In this document: positions 44,939-54,285 of the stretch, piece by piece
Position numbering within the stretch: the stretch's first letter is position 1
Layout: every line of letters begins with the position of its first letter
NCBI RefSeq assembly: GCF_030563405.1
Contig: NZ_CP130748.1
Coordinates: 1,984,001 to 2,048,000 of the forward strand
DNA from: Vibrio sp. SNU_ST1
GTDB lineage: Bacteria > Pseudomonadota > Gammaproteobacteria > Enterobacterales > Vibrionaceae
Length of the DNA stretch: 64,000 bases
Reading direction: 5' to 3'
The notes under the pieces: generated by a model
What the model saw: the letters and a program-made list of their open reading frames with translations, nothing else
The model's database searches: none
Told to the model about the DNA's origin: nothing
Program-made: the position numbers and the translations under genes

Positions 44939-45014
44939 TGGAGCGATACATCGGGTTCGAACCGATGACCTCAACCTTGGCAAGGTTGCGCTCTACCAAC
45001 TGAGCTAGTATCGC
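44939..45014 (-). tRNA. tRNA-Gly (GCC), copy 2
   Basis: A full cloverleaf: acceptor gcgatac/gtatcgc, D loop agctcagttggtagagc, anticodon loop ttGCCaa, T arm with ggttcgaacc, and encoded CCA. Identical to the copy at 45218. Last tRNA of the operon. Confidence 0.95.
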
Positions 45015-45050
45015 ATTTGCTACATCCGTTAAGACGTAGACTTCAATAGA

Positions 45051-45137
45051 TGGTGCCCCGGGCCGGACTTGAACCGGCACAGCGCGAACGCCGAGGGATT
45101 TTAAATCCCTTGTGTCTACCAATTCCACCACCAGGGC
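45051..45137 (-). tRNA. tRNA-Leu (TAA)
   Basis: An 87-nt class-II tRNA with a long variable arm. Anticodon loop ttTAAaa, acceptor gccctgg/ccggggc with one G-U pair, encoded CCA. Matches E. coli leuZ, which is likewise near cysT and glyW. Confidence 0.95.
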
Positions 45138-45217
45138 ACGCAATTCTTTATTGCGATGCCGATTACTGAAAAGTAAAACACCATCTTAATGCTGACGCCA
45201 ATCAACATTACAAAATT

Positions 45218-45293
45218 TGGAGCGATACATCGGGTTCGAACCGATGACCTCAACCTTGGCAAGGTTGCGCTCTACCAACTGAGCTAGTATCGC
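45218..45293 (-). tRNA. tRNA-Gly (GCC), copy 1
   Basis: 76 nt, identical to the copy at 44939, including the encoded CCA. It lies between tRNA-Cys and tRNA-Leu in transcription order. Confidence 0.95.
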
Positions 45294-45325
45294 ATTTTCA
45301 TTACTCTTCTAAAAAAAAGAGATAA

Positions 45326-45399
45326 TGGAGGCGCCTCCCGGAGTCGAACCGAGGTCCACGGATTTGCAATCCGCTGCATAGCCACTCTGCCAAGGCGCC
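45326..45399 (-). tRNA. tRNA-Cys (GCA)
   Basis: 74 nt. Acceptor ggcgcct pairs with aggcgcc. Anticodon loop ttGCAaa, T arm ggttcgactcc, encoded CCA. First tRNA of the operon, downstream of pgsA as in E. coli. Confidence 0.95.
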
Positions 45400-45640
45400 T
45401 TAGTAACTCCAACCGAATCGCACACTGCCATCCTCTTGGGTACGGGATGCATTCTACGGATTCAGACGATTGAGTCAATATTATTTTTGTATTTTTAATT
45501 CGTTTGAATAGATTTCATACGAAAGAGGCCAAATAGCTGACTTAATGTGCAAAACACACTGTGAGTAGGTTATCCAAAAGAGATCAATATCACATTAGAT
45601 ATCCACTATTGATAACTTAACCGTAGGTTAAAGATCAAAA

Positions 45641-45660
45641 AAGCGAGCCTCAGCTCGCTT
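45641..45660 (-). terminator. Terminator of the uvrY-uvrC-pgsA transcript
   Basis: An 8-bp stem aagcgagc/gctcgctt with loop ctca, then six T on the minus strand. The tRNA promoter must therefore lie in 45400-45640. Confidence 0.85.
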
Positions 45661-45665
45661 CTTCA

Positions 45666-46223
45666 TTAATGGTGTTTTTCGTCTAACAAATCATCTTTGG
45701 CGGCCATCAAGTACTGCGCCATAGACCAATAAGTAAGAACGGTGGCAACATAGAGCGCAATATAACCTACCCAAACCATCCAGTCGTCGTATCGCCAGAT
45801 AAGTACCCAAAGAGCAAACATTTGAGAAACGGTTTTTACTTTACCAACCCAAGACACCGCAACACTTGCGCGTTTACCGATTTCAGCCATCCATTCACGA
45901 AGCGCTGAAATGATAATCTCACGAGCAATCATGGTCACTGCTGGGATTGTTATCCAAATCGAATGGTAATGCTCAGTGATCAGGATAAGAGCCGTAGCAA
46001 CGAGCACTTTATCCGCCACAGGGTCAATAAAGGCACCAAAGCGAGACGTTTGTCCGAGCTTACGAGCCAGCATGCCATCTAGCCAGTCAGTAAAGCCTGC
46101 TACCCAAAATACCATCGCAGAAGCAAAAGGAGCCCATTGATAAGGTAGGTAAAAGACAACAACAAATACTGGGATCAAAAATAGTCTCAGTAAGGACAAA
46201 ATGTTAGGTATATTCAAACGCAT
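45666..46223 (-). CDS. pgsA: CDP-diacylglycerol--glycerol-3-phosphate 3-phosphatidyltransferase
   Basis: Inner-membrane enzyme making phosphatidylglycerophosphate, committed step to phosphatidylglycerol and cardiolipin. The 185 residues have about four to five helices and an intact CDP-alcohol phosphotransferase motif, [20 protein letters not shown] continuing to IDPVADK. It starts 46 nt after uvrC. The order uvrY-uvrC-pgsA-tRNAs is the same as in E. coli. Confidence 0.96.
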   Translation of the reverse strand: MRLNIPNILSLLRLFLIPVFVVVFYLPYQWAPFASAMVFWVAGFTDWLDGMLARKLGQTSRFGAFIDPVADKVLVATALILITEHYHSIWITIPAVTMIAREIIISALREWMAEIGKRASVAVSWVGKVKTVSQMFALWVLIWRYDDWMVWVGYIALYVATVLTYWSMAQYLMAAKDDLLDEKHH

Positions 46224-46269
46224 ATTATTGGGCTCTTATTAATTGCGCTTTAATGGTGCGGGATTTTTA

Positions 46270-48102
46270 CTATTGTTTCAATGCTTGATAAATGTTTTCT
46301 GCCAAAGAATGACTAATGCCCGGCACTTTGGCTATTTCTTCGACAGTTGCACGCTTAAGTTCTTGTAAGCCACCCATATATTTCAACAAAGATTGACGAC
46401 GTTTCGGTCCTACCCCTTCGATTCCTTCCAAAGCACTAGTTCGGCGAGTTTTACCACGTTTTGCGCGATGCCCAGCTATCGCGTGATTATGACTTTCATC
46501 GCGGATATGCTGGATAAGATGTAACGCTGGTGCATCGCTCGGTAAGTTAAATTCCTCCCCCTCAAGAGTAACCAAGGTTTCTAAACCCGGTTTACGCGTA
46601 ACCCCTTTGGCTATACCCATCATTCGAGGTCGAAACGACCAATCATCCCAATATTGGGAGATAATCTCATGAGCGCGGTTAAGTTGACCTTTACCACCGT
46701 CGATAAAAATGATGTCTGGGATCTTATCGACATCAAGTTGCTTCGAGTAACGCCTCTCAAGAGCCTGAGCCATGGCCGCGTAGTCATCACCACCGGTAAT
46801 ACCAGTAATGTTGTAACGACGATATTCCGGCTTAACCGGCCCTTCTTGATTGAACACCACACAAGACGCAATCGTACTTTCACCCATGGTATGACTGATA
46901 TCGAAACATTCCATGCGCTTGATAGCATCCATCGACAGCACTTCTTGAAGCTCTTTAAAGCGCTGATTGATCGTCATTTTGTGATTAATCTTGGTGGTAA
47001 TAGCCGTCAACGCATTGGTATTCGACAATTTAAGATAGCGACCTCGAGTTCCAGAAGGATTGGCATGGAAGTGGATCTTACGACCCGCAACTTCACACAA
47101 GGCTTCTTGAATCGGTGTGATATCTTCCATCAAATCAGCATTAAGAATTAAACGCGTTGGGATGGTTCTCGCTTCATTATGCGCAAGATAGTATTGGCTT
47201 AAAAAGCTCGAAAAGACCTCTTCGCGTACCGTATTGTTTGGAATCTTAGGAAAGTGGCTTCGGCTACCTAAGACTTTGCCTTGGCGGATCATCAAGATAT
47301 GAATACACGCCACGCCATTCTCTTGAGCAAAGCCCAACACATCCATATCTTCCATAGAGTCGTCAGATACATACTGTTGTTCTTGCACACGTCGAATCGC
47401 TTGGATTTGATCGCGGAAAGCAGCAGCTTGTTCAAAGCGAAGCTCTCGGCTGGCCGTGTCCATCTTCTCGATGAGCGTCTCTAGCACCAACTTATCTTTC
47501 CCTTGCAGGAATAGACGAACATAGTCGATAAGCTCACTGTACTCTTCATCAGAGATGATTGAGCTGACACATGGCGCAGCACAACGACCAATCTGATACA
47601 TCAAACACGGGCGCGTTCTGTTGGCATAAACGGTATCTTCACACTGGCGGGCAGGGAAAATCTTTTGGATTAAGTGTAGCGTCTCACGCACAGCGCCGGA
47701 ATCAGGGTAAGGACCAAAGTATTCGCCCTTTTTCTTCTTAGCACCACGATGCATCGACAAACGAGGGTGCTTGTGACCACTAATAAAAATATAAGGGTAC
47801 GACTTATCATCACGCAAAAGTACGTTGTATTTAGGCAAGTACTGCTTGATGTAGTTATGCTCAAGGATGAGCGCTTCTGTTTCCGTGTGCGTTACAGTGA
47901 CATCGATCTTGTCAATATTGCTGACTAAAGCGCGTGTTTTTTCACTGTCGACTTTTTTACGGAAATAACTGGAAAGGCGTTTTTTGAGGTTCTTAGCTTT
48001 ACCGACGTAAATAACAACAGCCTCGGCGTTATACATTCGATAAACGCCGGGCTGCTCTGTTACTGTCTTGAGGAATGAGACTGAGTCAAACAAGTTAGTC
48101 AC
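46270..48102 (-). CDS. uvrC: Excinuclease ABC subunit C
   Basis: Dual-incision nuclease of nucleotide excision repair, acting with UvrA and UvrB. The 610 residues have the N-terminal GIY-YIG nuclease (GVYRMY and [14 protein letters not shown]), a UVR motif near 205-235 that binds UvrB, the RNase-H-like second nuclease ([24 protein letters not shown]), and a C-terminal tandem helix-hairpin-helix ([17 protein letters not shown]). The start is GTG with gagat 7 nt upstream. It is 15 nt after uvrY and probably co-transcribed. Confidence 0.97.
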   Translation of the reverse strand: MTNLFDSVSFLKTVTEQPGVYRMYNAEAVVIYVGKAKNLKKRLSSYFRKKVDSEKTRALVSNIDKIDVTVTHTETEALILEHNYIKQYLPKYNVLLRDDKSYPYIFISGHKHPRLSMHRGAKKKKGEYFGPYPDSGAVRETLHLIQKIFPARQCEDTVYANRTRPCLMYQIGRCAAPCVSSIISDEEYSELIDYVRLFLQGKDKLVLETLIEKMDTASRELRFEQAAAFRDQIQAIRRVQEQQYVSDDSMEDMDVLGFAQENGVACIHILMIRQGKVLGSRSHFPKIPNNTVREEVFSSFLSQYYLAHNEARTIPTRLILNADLMEDITPIQEALCEVAGRKIHFHANPSGTRGRYLKLSNTNALTAITTKINHKMTINQRFKELQEVLSMDAIKRMECFDISHTMGESTIASCVVFNQEGPVKPEYRRYNITGITGGDDYAAMAQALERRYSKQLDVDKIPDIIFIDGGKGQLNRAHEIISQYWDDWSFRPRMMGIAKGVTRKPGLETLVTLEGEEFNLPSDAPALHLIQHIRDESHNHAIAGHRAKRGKTRRTSALEGIEGVGPKRRQSLLKYMGGLQELKRATVEEIAKVPGISHSLAENIYQALKQ

Positions 48103-48117
48103 TATACGATCTCAGTG

Positions 48118-48762
48118 TTAAAGGGTCTCAGTGTCTAACATTCCATGTCTAATTGCTAAATGCGTCAGCTCTACATCGCCACTGATATCCAGCTTGCTAA
48201 ACAAGCGGTAGCGGTAACTGTTGACTGTTTTAGGACTTAGATTGAGTTGTTCTGAAATATCCGTCACTTTCTGACCTTTGGTAATCATCATCATGATTTG
48301 AAGTTCACGTTCAGATAAGTCTGCGAATGGATTTTCAGACGCAGGCGAGAATTGGCTCAAAGCCATCTGCTGCGCTATTTCTGGTGAAATGTATCGTTGG
48401 CCGCTGTTGACCACTCGAATTGCATTTACCATTTCATCCGGACCTGCCCCTTTAGTAAGGTAACCAGCAGCTCCAGCTTGCATCACTTTAGTTGGAAACG
48501 GATTTTCCGTATGAACAGTTAAAACGATGATTTTAACATCAGGGTTGAAACGCAAGATTTTCTTGGTTGCTTCTAAGCCACCAATACCAGGCATATTCAT
48601 ATCCATCAAAATAACGTCAGTATTGTTAGTACGACACCATTTTGCAGCATCTTCACCGCTTTCAGCTTCCCCTGCTACGTTCATTCCACGGACGTCTTCA
48701 ATAATACGTCGTATCCCTGTGCGAACCAGCTCGTGATCATCTACAAGGAAAACATTTATCAA
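48118..48762 (-). CDS. uvrY: Response regulator UvrY/VarA (GacA family)
   Basis: FixJ/NarL-type regulator of the BarA/VarS two-component system; in vibrios it activates csr small RNAs and so controls quorum-sensing and carbon-storage genes. The 214 residues have a receiver domain with phospho-acceptor Asp54 (VILMDMNMPG) and acidic Asp8-Asp9, the conserved VLTVHTENPFPTKVMQAGA switch region, and a LuxR-type HTH at about 145-205 (LSERELQIMMMITKGQ, LNLSPKTVNSYRYRLFSKL). The kinase gene is elsewhere. First gene of the uvrY-uvrC-pgsA transcript. Confidence 0.96.
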   Translation of the reverse strand: MINVFLVDDHELVRTGIRRIIEDVRGMNVAGEAESGEDAAKWCRTNNTDVILMDMNMPGIGGLEATKKILRFNPDVKIIVLTVHTENPFPTKVMQAGAAGYLTKGAGPDEMVNAIRVVNSGQRYISPEIAQQMALSQFSPASENPFADLSERELQIMMMITKGQKVTDISEQLNLSPKTVNSYRYRLFSKLDISGDVELTHLAIRHGMLDTETL

Positions 48763-49188
48763 ACTTGTATCTCCACACTATTAATTGGCTCTGCAACCAC
48801 TGTGTCATTTCATCTGTTTGAAACAATTGAACAAAGGAACAGTGAATCGCAGCATTGAGTACATCTTAACTTAATTACTAAAAAAAAGCTCTGTTGAATA
48901 TGTGCTGAAACACGAACTTTAGCAAGTACTTATTAACAAATAAGCCAACTAAAACAACAAGCTTTTTCTAAAAATCAACCAGTTAAAACAACACCCAATA
49001 AAATTACACAAGATAAAGATATTTTCAATACCATTGAATAGCCATTCGCGACAATTTCACTTATTTGCTTATAGAGTCCCGTTATTTGCCTCTGTTAACT
49101 AGAATTTAGTTAGTATTTTTGCTGCTTGTTATGCGCTGAGGGTCGCTAGGTGGTAGTATTCGATTCCCAATTTCAATAGGTTACTACA
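48763..49188. other. Divergent uvrY/polB intergenic region
   Basis: 426 bp of AT-rich sequence without a gene. It must hold both promoters. I looked for a LexA box (CTGT-N8-ACAG) for polB and found none that fits; the nearest, ctgttgaatatgtgctg, fails in the second half. Confidence 0.6.
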
Positions 49189-51552
49189 TTGGATATTCAG
49201 CAAGGCTTTGTACTCACAAGACAAGCAAGAGACTTTTCAGGGCGCACACAAATCGACTTGTGGTTAAGCACCCCTAAAGGCCCAACGCTACTGACTATTC
49301 AAAACGAAAAGCCTGTCTTTTTTGTTGCTCAATCTGATATCGAAACGTGCCAATCTATTGCCGATAAAGAGGCCATAGATTGTCAATTTAAGCCTTTAGA
49401 GCTAGCGACATTTGACCAAACCCCTTTAGCCGCTTGTTATACCTCGTTATCGAGAAGCAGCTTTGGGTTAGCTCAAGCCTTTAACGGTGAAGAGATACAA
49501 ACCTTTGAAAGTGATATTCGACTCGCCGATCGTTTCTTAATGGAGCGCTTTATCAAGGGCAGCATCGAATTCACAGGCGCTATCACTCAAAAAAAACAAC
49601 ACCTCAGAGTTTCGAATGCAAAATGTCGAGCTGGCGATTACGTGCCAAACTTGTCTGTGGTTTCGCTTGATATTGAGTGTTCGGAAAAAGGTGTGCTTTA
49701 TTCCATCGGCCTAGACAGCCCGATGGACAGCCGAGTGATAATGATTGGCGACCCACAAGAAGCCGACACCAATATCCAATGGGTTGCCAACGAGAAATCG
49801 CTCCTTGAAGCCATGATTGCGTGGTTCTCCGAGTTTGACCCGGACATCATCATAGGTTGGAATGTCATTGATTTCGATTTTAGGCTGCTGCACAAACGTT
49901 CAGAATGGAACGAAGTGAAGCTCAGCATCGGTAGAGACAATCAACCAAGCTTTTTCCGTAGTTCTGTACAAAATCAGCAAGGCTTTATCACTATTCCAGG
50001 CCGTGTTGTCTTGGATGGTATCGATATGCTTAAAACAGCAACCTACCATTTCCGATCATGGTCTCTTGAGTCCGTGTCACAAGAGTTACTGAGCGAAGGC
50101 AAAGACATTCATAATGTTCATGACCGTATGGATGAAATCAATCGAATGTTCAAGTTCGATAAACCTTCACTCGCCAAGTACAACCTTCAAGACTGCGTGC
50201 TAGTAAATCGCATCTTCGAACACACTCACCTACTCGATTTTGCTATTGAACGATCTCGCTTAACCGGTGTTGAACTTGATCGCGTTGGCGGCTCTGTTGC
50301 GGCCTTTACCAATTTATACATGCCTCAGATACACCGCGCAGGTTACGTCGCGCCTAATTTAGAGCCCGAGAATTGGATTGCTAGCCCCGGTGGCTACGTG
50401 ATGGATTCCATTCCCAACCTTTATGACTCTGTGTTGGTACTCGATTTTAAGAGCCTGTATCCATCGATTATCCGCTCTTTCTTGATTGATCCAATGGGGC
50501 TAATTGAAGGGCTAAAGTTAGAGTTAGGCTCTGAAGAAGACCAAGCAGTGGCTGGGTTTCGTGGTGGTCAATTCCACCGCTCTAAGCACTTTCTACCAGA
50601 GATGATCGAAAATCTCTGGGCAGCGCGTGATGTCGCAAAGAAAAATAACGAGAAAGCTTTTTCTCAGGCGATTAAGATCATCATGAACTCTTTCTATGGC
50701 GTACTTGGTTCTTCTGGTTGTCGTTTCTTTGATACACGCTTGGCATCCTCTATCACCATGCGCGGGCATGAGATCATGAAGCAAACCAAGGTTCTGATAG
50801 AAGATAAAGGCTATCAAGTGATCTACGGGGACACAGATTCAACCTTCGTGTCTCTCAATGGCAGCTATGAGCAAGAGCAAGCGGACGAGATTGGTCACTC
50901 CCTTGTTGCTTACATCAACGACTGGTGGACGAATCACCTGAAAGAGGTCTACAACCTCACCTCGATACTTGAATTGGAATACGAGACCCATTACCGCAAG
51001 TTTCTAATGCCGACTATTCGAGGCTCTGAGACAGGCTCGAAGAAACGTTATGCTGGCTTAATCAATCAAGGTGACCAAGAGAAGATCATCTTTAAAGGCC
51101 TTGAGAGTGCTCGAACGGATTGGACACCACTCGCACAACAGTTCCAACAAACCTTGTATGAAATGGTGTTTCACGATCAAGACCCGACCGACTATGTCAG
51201 ACAGTTTGTTGATGAAACCTCTGCTGGCAAACACGATGATTTACTGGTTTATCAAAAGCGCTTGCGCCGTAAGTTGCATGAATACCAAAAGAACATTCCG
51301 CCACAGGTTCGCGCGGCAAGATTGGCCGACGAGATAAATGCCCAGCTTGGTCGCCCGCTTCAATACCAAAACAAAGGGCGTATTGAATACTTGATTACTC
51401 TGAGTGGCCCTGAGCCCAAGGAGTACTTGAAGAGTAGCATCGATTATCAACATTACATCGACAAGCAGATTAAACCGGTCGCTGAAGCGATTCTGCCATT
51501 TATAGGGTTAGATTTTGAAAGAGTCAGCGGCCAGCAACTAGGCCTGTTCTAG
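49189..51552 (+). CDS. polB: DNA polymerase II
   Basis: Family-B repair and restart polymerase (787 residues). The 3'-5' exonuclease has SLDIECSEKG (Exo I), IIGWNVIDFDFRLL (Exo II) and YNLQDCVLV (Exo III). Polymerase motifs are LDFKSLYPSIIRSF (A), KIIMNSFYGVLGSSGCRFFD (B) and VIYGDTDSTFV (C). It ends in QQLGLF, the sliding-clamp binding motif. The start codon is TTG with agg 8 nt upstream, an unusual choice but fitting the alignment with E. coli PolB. It is SOS-induced in E. coli; no LexA box was seen here. Confidence 0.96.
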   Translation: MDIQQGFVLTRQARDFSGRTQIDLWLSTPKGPTLLTIQNEKPVFFVAQSDIETCQSIADKEAIDCQFKPLELATFDQTPLAACYTSLSRSSFGLAQAFNGEEIQTFESDIRLADRFLMERFIKGSIEFTGAITQKKQHLRVSNAKCRAGDYVPNLSVVSLDIECSEKGVLYSIGLDSPMDSRVIMIGDPQEADTNIQWVANEKSLLEAMIAWFSEFDPDIIIGWNVIDFDFRLLHKRSEWNEVKLSIGRDNQPSFFRSSVQNQQGFITIPGRVVLDGIDMLKTATYHFRSWSLESVSQELLSEGKDIHNVHDRMDEINRMFKFDKPSLAKYNLQDCVLVNRIFEHTHLLDFAIERSRLTGVELDRVGGSVAAFTNLYMPQIHRAGYVAPNLEPENWIASPGGYVMDSIPNLYDSVLVLDFKSLYPSIIRSFLIDPMGLIEGLKLELGSEEDQAVAGFRGGQFHRSKHFLPEMIENLWAARDVAKKNNEKAFSQAIKIIMNSFYGVLGSSGCRFFDTRLASSITMRGHEIMKQTKVLIEDKGYQVIYGDTDSTFVSLNGSYEQEQADEIGHSLVAYINDWWTNHLKEVYNLTSILELEYETHYRKFLMPTIRGSETGSKKRYAGLINQGDQEKIIFKGLESARTDWTPLAQQFQQTLYEMVFHDQDPTDYVRQFVDETSAGKHDDLLVYQKRLRRKLHEYQKNIPPQVRAARLADEINAQLGRPLQYQNKGRIEYLITLSGPEPKEYLKSSIDYQHYIDKQIKPVAEAILPFIGLDFERVSGQQLGLF

Positions 51553-51621
51553 ATTTAATTCTCTTTTCGAGGCGACATTAGACTAGAGATATCGATTAAG
51601 CTCGAACCGGACATCAAAACG

Positions 51622-51666
51622 AAAAAAGCAGAGAAGTGCTGTGTTACTCAGCCCGCTCTGCTTTTT
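51622..51666. terminator. Bidirectional terminator after polB
   Basis: Outer stem aaaaagcagag/ctctgcttttt around a 22-nt interior. Usable by polB and by the convergent nucleotidyltransferase gene. Confidence 0.75.
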
Positions 51667-51692
51667 AGTATTCATTGGGACGTTATGAATCT

Positions 51693-52460
51693 CTATCCGA
51701 TACGAAACTCAGTTTTCTGATACTGCTTAACCAGCCATTCACCAAAGCCATCAAGAATCCCTATCACTGAACGTTTTGGAATCGCTCGTCCAGACAGTAG
51801 AATACCCAATCTTTGAATCTCGATTTCTTTCTCTGGATGATATCTTAAGAACTGTTGACCGCACTCCATAGGCGCATCGAACCAGTTCTTGTCTCGGTAC
51901 ATGATCAAAGAGTAACTGGCTCGCAGAAGCTTCTTGGCAATAATCACCTGCGCGGCGACTTGTTGTTCTGGCGTTGTTGCTCGGGCAATCTTATTACGAT
52001 AAACCGCTAACCAATTTTCCGCGTCCATATTCCAATGCTTGGCAATTTCCCAACTCGTTTCGAAATCACCATAGCAGTCTGATAAATCTTCACCATGCAC
52101 ACACACAGCTAAATGCTTGAGCATGAAGCCCCACGTAAAGATATTGTCGAAATCAACTATCTCGCTCACCAAGGTGGTTTTGATCGCCACTTGTGTGACC
52201 TGAGGGAAGCTTTTTTGGAAGCGCCATTTGATGGTATTCAGCAGCGTGGTTCGTTGATCTGGGAAAGGACGACGGGTAACCACAACCACATCTAGATTCG
52301 AACGACCGACAACGGCTTGCTTACGTGCCACACTGCCATAAACATAGACACTGTGTAGATTAGAACCTAACCCACCTTTTAGAAAGGTAATCAGATCGTT
52401 AACCACAGGTTGAAATTCAGGTTGAAATGGCTGTGTTGGGTCAATAACAGGTAGCTGCAT
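51693..52460 (-). CDS. Nucleotidyltransferase-fold protein with an altered active site
   Basis: Uncharacterised 255-residue protein. Residues about 38-62 hold the nucleotidyltransferase core YVYGSVARKQAVVGRS then NLDVVVV. The usual hG[GS]...Dh[DE]h pattern is present except that the first catalytic Asp is Asn (N-L-D). The C-terminal half is helical (VAAQVIIAKKLLRASYSLIM), as in aminoglycoside-type or MNT-type transferases. Monocistronic, divergent from efpL. Substrate unknown; the substitution suggests reduced or lost transfer activity, which is inference. Confidence 0.8.
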   Translation of the reverse strand: MQLPVIDPTQPFQPEFQPVVNDLITFLKGGLGSNLHSVYVYGSVARKQAVVGRSNLDVVVVTRRPFPDQRTTLLNTIKWRFQKSFPQVTQVAIKTTLVSEIVDFDNIFTWGFMLKHLAVCVHGEDLSDCYGDFETSWEIAKHWNMDAENWLAVYRNKIARATTPEQQVAAQVIIAKKLLRASYSLIMYRDKNWFDAPMECGQQFLRYHPEKEIEIQRLGILLSGRAIPKRSVIGILDGFGEWLVKQYQKTEFRIG

Positions 52461-52597
52461 AGGTCGTTTCGGTAAATAAAATAATGATTTAACTGTCTCT
52501 CTATGATCGCTTAGGTGACTTTATGATTCAAGCTATTCCTATTTATAGCGTCTACGAGATATAATCACCGGATAGACCCAATAAGGACAAACACAAA

Positions 52598-53167
52598 ATG
52601 CCTAGAGCAAGTGAGATTAAAAAAGGTTTTGCGATCAACGTTGATGGCAAAACAGTACTCGTTAAAGATATCGAAGTAACAACACCAGGTGGCCGTGGCG
52701 GTCAAAAGATTTACCGCTTCCGTGGTCACGATGTAGCTACTGGCGTTAAAACAGAAGTTCGTCACAAAGCTGACGAAATCGTTGAAACTATCGACGTAAC
52801 TAAGCGTGCAGTGATGTTCTCTTACGTTGATGGCAACGAGTATATCTTCATGGATAACGAAGATTACACACAATTCATCTTCAACGGTGAAATGATCGAA
52901 GACGAACTGCTGTTCATCAACGAAGACACTCAAGGCATGTACGCGATTCTTATCGACGGTACTGCGGCGACTCTTGAGCTACCAACTTCGGTTGAGCTAG
53001 TGATCGAAGAGACAGACCCTTCAATCAAAGGTGCATCTGCTTCAGCTCGTACTAAGCCAGCTCGCCTGTCTACAGGCCTTACTGTTCAAGTTCCTGAGTA
53101 CATTGCAACTGGCGACAAAGTTGTTGTGAACACAGCTGAACGTAAATACATGAACCGCGCAAGCTAA
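52598..53167 (+). CDS. efpL: Elongation factor P-like protein EfpL (YeiP)
   Basis: Ribosome-binding paralogue of EF-P that relieves stalls, including those at proline-containing motifs. The 189 residues form KOW-like, OB and C-terminal OB domains. The tip loop of domain I reads TPGGRGGQK with Arg33, the residue used by the EfpL branch instead of modified Lys34 of EF-P. The C-terminal signature is GASASARTKPARLSTGL. It starts 10 nt before yciU and shares its transcript. Confidence 0.95.
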   Translation: MPRASEIKKGFAINVDGKTVLVKDIEVTTPGGRGGQKIYRFRGHDVATGVKTEVRHKADEIVETIDVTKRAVMFSYVDGNEYIFMDNEDYTQFIFNGEMIEDELLFINEDTQGMYAILIDGTAATLELPTSVELVIEETDPSIKGASASARTKPARLSTGLTVQVPEYIATGDKVVVNTAERKYMNRAS

Positions 53168-53177
53168 GATACTGATT

Positions 53178-53507
53178 ATGACCGAAGCTAACGACCTAAT
53201 GTCTTACGACGACGCAATTGACACTGCCTACGACATCTTTCTAGAGATGGCTGCTGATAACCTTGAACCTGCAGACGTGATCTTATTCACGGCTCAGTTT
53301 GAAGATCGTGGCGCTGCAGAACTTGTTGAAACTGGTGACGATTGGGTTGAACATGTTGGCTTTGAAGTCGACAAAGAGATCTACGCTGAAGTACGCATTG
53401 GTCTTGTAAATGAAGCTGATGATGTCTTAGATGACGTGTTCGCTCGTCTACTGATCAGCCGTGACCCTGAACATAAGTTCTGTCACATGTTGTGGAAACG
53501 CGACTAG
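53178..53507 (+). CDS. yciU: Putative dsDNA-mimic protein (YciU, HI1450 family)
   Basis: Small, very acidic 109-residue protein (about a quarter Asp plus Glu). Its fold in the HI1450 family imitates DNA charge; HU-like proteins are the proposed partner. The sequence runs from DDAIDTAYDIFLEMAADNL to the conserved end SRDPEHKFCHMLWKRD. It follows efpL by 10 nt. The transcript ends at the terminator 10 bp downstream. Confidence 0.9.
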   Translation: MTEANDLMSYDDAIDTAYDIFLEMAADNLEPADVILFTAQFEDRGAAELVETGDDWVEHVGFEVDKEIYAEVRIGLVNEADDVLDDVFARLLISRDPEHKFCHMLWKRD

Positions 53508-53517
53508 GCTCTTCTTA

Positions 53518-53543
53518 AACCAGCTCAGAGTCCCGAGCTGGTT
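53518..53543 (+). terminator. Terminator of efpL-yciU
   Basis: A 9-bp stem aaccagctc/gagctggtt, 8-nt loop, then a short T-run. Confidence 0.8.
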
Positions 53544-53596
53544 TTCTTACGACTTCATAGCCTCATCACTTTACCAAACTGCAACTCTACAAAATT

Positions 53597-54088
53597 ATGA
53601 CCAAAGCAAAGACAGATACCCTATCCAAAGGCTATGCCTGTGTTGGATTAGTAAATCCCAAAACCCCTGAAAATGTTGGCTCAGTAATGCGAGCGGCTGG
53701 TTGCTACGGAGCAAACTCTGTATTTTATACTGGCACCCGTTATGACCACGCTCGACAGTTTCATACCGACACCAAAGAAAAGCACCTTGAGTTGCCATTA
53801 ATTGGTGTTGAAGATCTTAAAGACATTATTCCTGTTGGCTGCGTTCCCATCGCGGTTGATTTGATAGAAGGCGCTAAGCCTCTGCCTGATTATAAGCACC
53901 CCCCTCGTGCTTTTTATATTTTCGGCCCTGAAGATGGGACTCTGAAAAAAGAGATCACGGACTTCTGTCGTGAAACCATCTACGTTCCGACTAATGGCTG
54001 CATGAACCTTGCTGCCGCGGTCAATGTTATTTTGTATGACCGCATGGCAAAGGGTGATAACTTTTCTAATCATTTGAAAGTGACCTAA
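53597..54088 (+). CDS. SpoU-family RNA 2'-O-methyltransferase
   Basis: Compact SPOUT enzyme of 163 residues. Motif 1 is LVNPKTPENVGSVMRAAG (the catalytic Arg in NVGSVMR), motif 2 is FYIFGPEDGTL, and motif 3 is VPTNGCMNLAAAVNVILYDR, forming the knotted SAM site. Size resembles TrmL, but the motifs differ from both TrmL and TrmH, so the RNA target is open. It has no N-terminal substrate-recognition extension. Monocistronic after a terminator. Confidence 0.88.
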   Translation: MTKAKTDTLSKGYACVGLVNPKTPENVGSVMRAAGCYGANSVFYTGTRYDHARQFHTDTKEKHLELPLIGVEDLKDIIPVGCVPIAVDLIEGAKPLPDYKHPPRAFYIFGPEDGTLKKEITDFCRETIYVPTNGCMNLAAAVNVILYDRMAKGDNFSNHLKVT

Positions 54089-54107
54089 TACCAATCGTAG
54101 CGAGTAA
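54086..54107. mobile_element. Solo end of the MITE-like element
   Basis: taataccaatcgtagcgagtaa matches the terminal repeat of the element at 44699-44877 in nearly all positions. No opposite end is found nearby, so it is a remnant. It overlaps the last bases of the SpoU methyltransferase stop codon. Confidence 0.6.
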
Positions 54108-54124
54108 GCCGAGCTGGTTGAGCG

Positions 54125-54185
54125 CTTCTAGCTAGTTAATCACTTCTACTTAGTTAATCACTTCTACTTAGTTAAGCACTTCCAC
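54125..54185. repeat. 18-bp tandem repeat
   Basis: Three full units (cttctagctagttaatca and variants) at 54125, 54143 and 54161, then a partial fourth. Directly beside the solo MITE end. Confidence 0.85.
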
Positions 54186-54220
54186 ATGATTTGAACTGCG
54201 CCATATTCAAGACATAAAAA

Positions 54221-54241
54221 AACCTGCTAAGTTAGCAGGTT
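54221..54241. terminator. Bidirectional terminator
   Basis: The stem aacctgctaa/ttagcaggtt is flanked by seven A and seven T. It serves the SpoU gene and leftward rluB. Confidence 0.9.
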
Positions 54242-54285
54242 TTTTTGTATTCGAAACATTGGATTAAGCTTCAAAAGCGACGTAA

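Noticed and set aside
46654-47151. 165-codon plus-strand frame
   Set aside because: Antisense shadow of uvrC with no independent start signal or homology.
48890-48910. Possible LexA box ctgttgaatatgtgctg upstream of polB
   Set aside because: The second half does not match ACAG at the required spacing.
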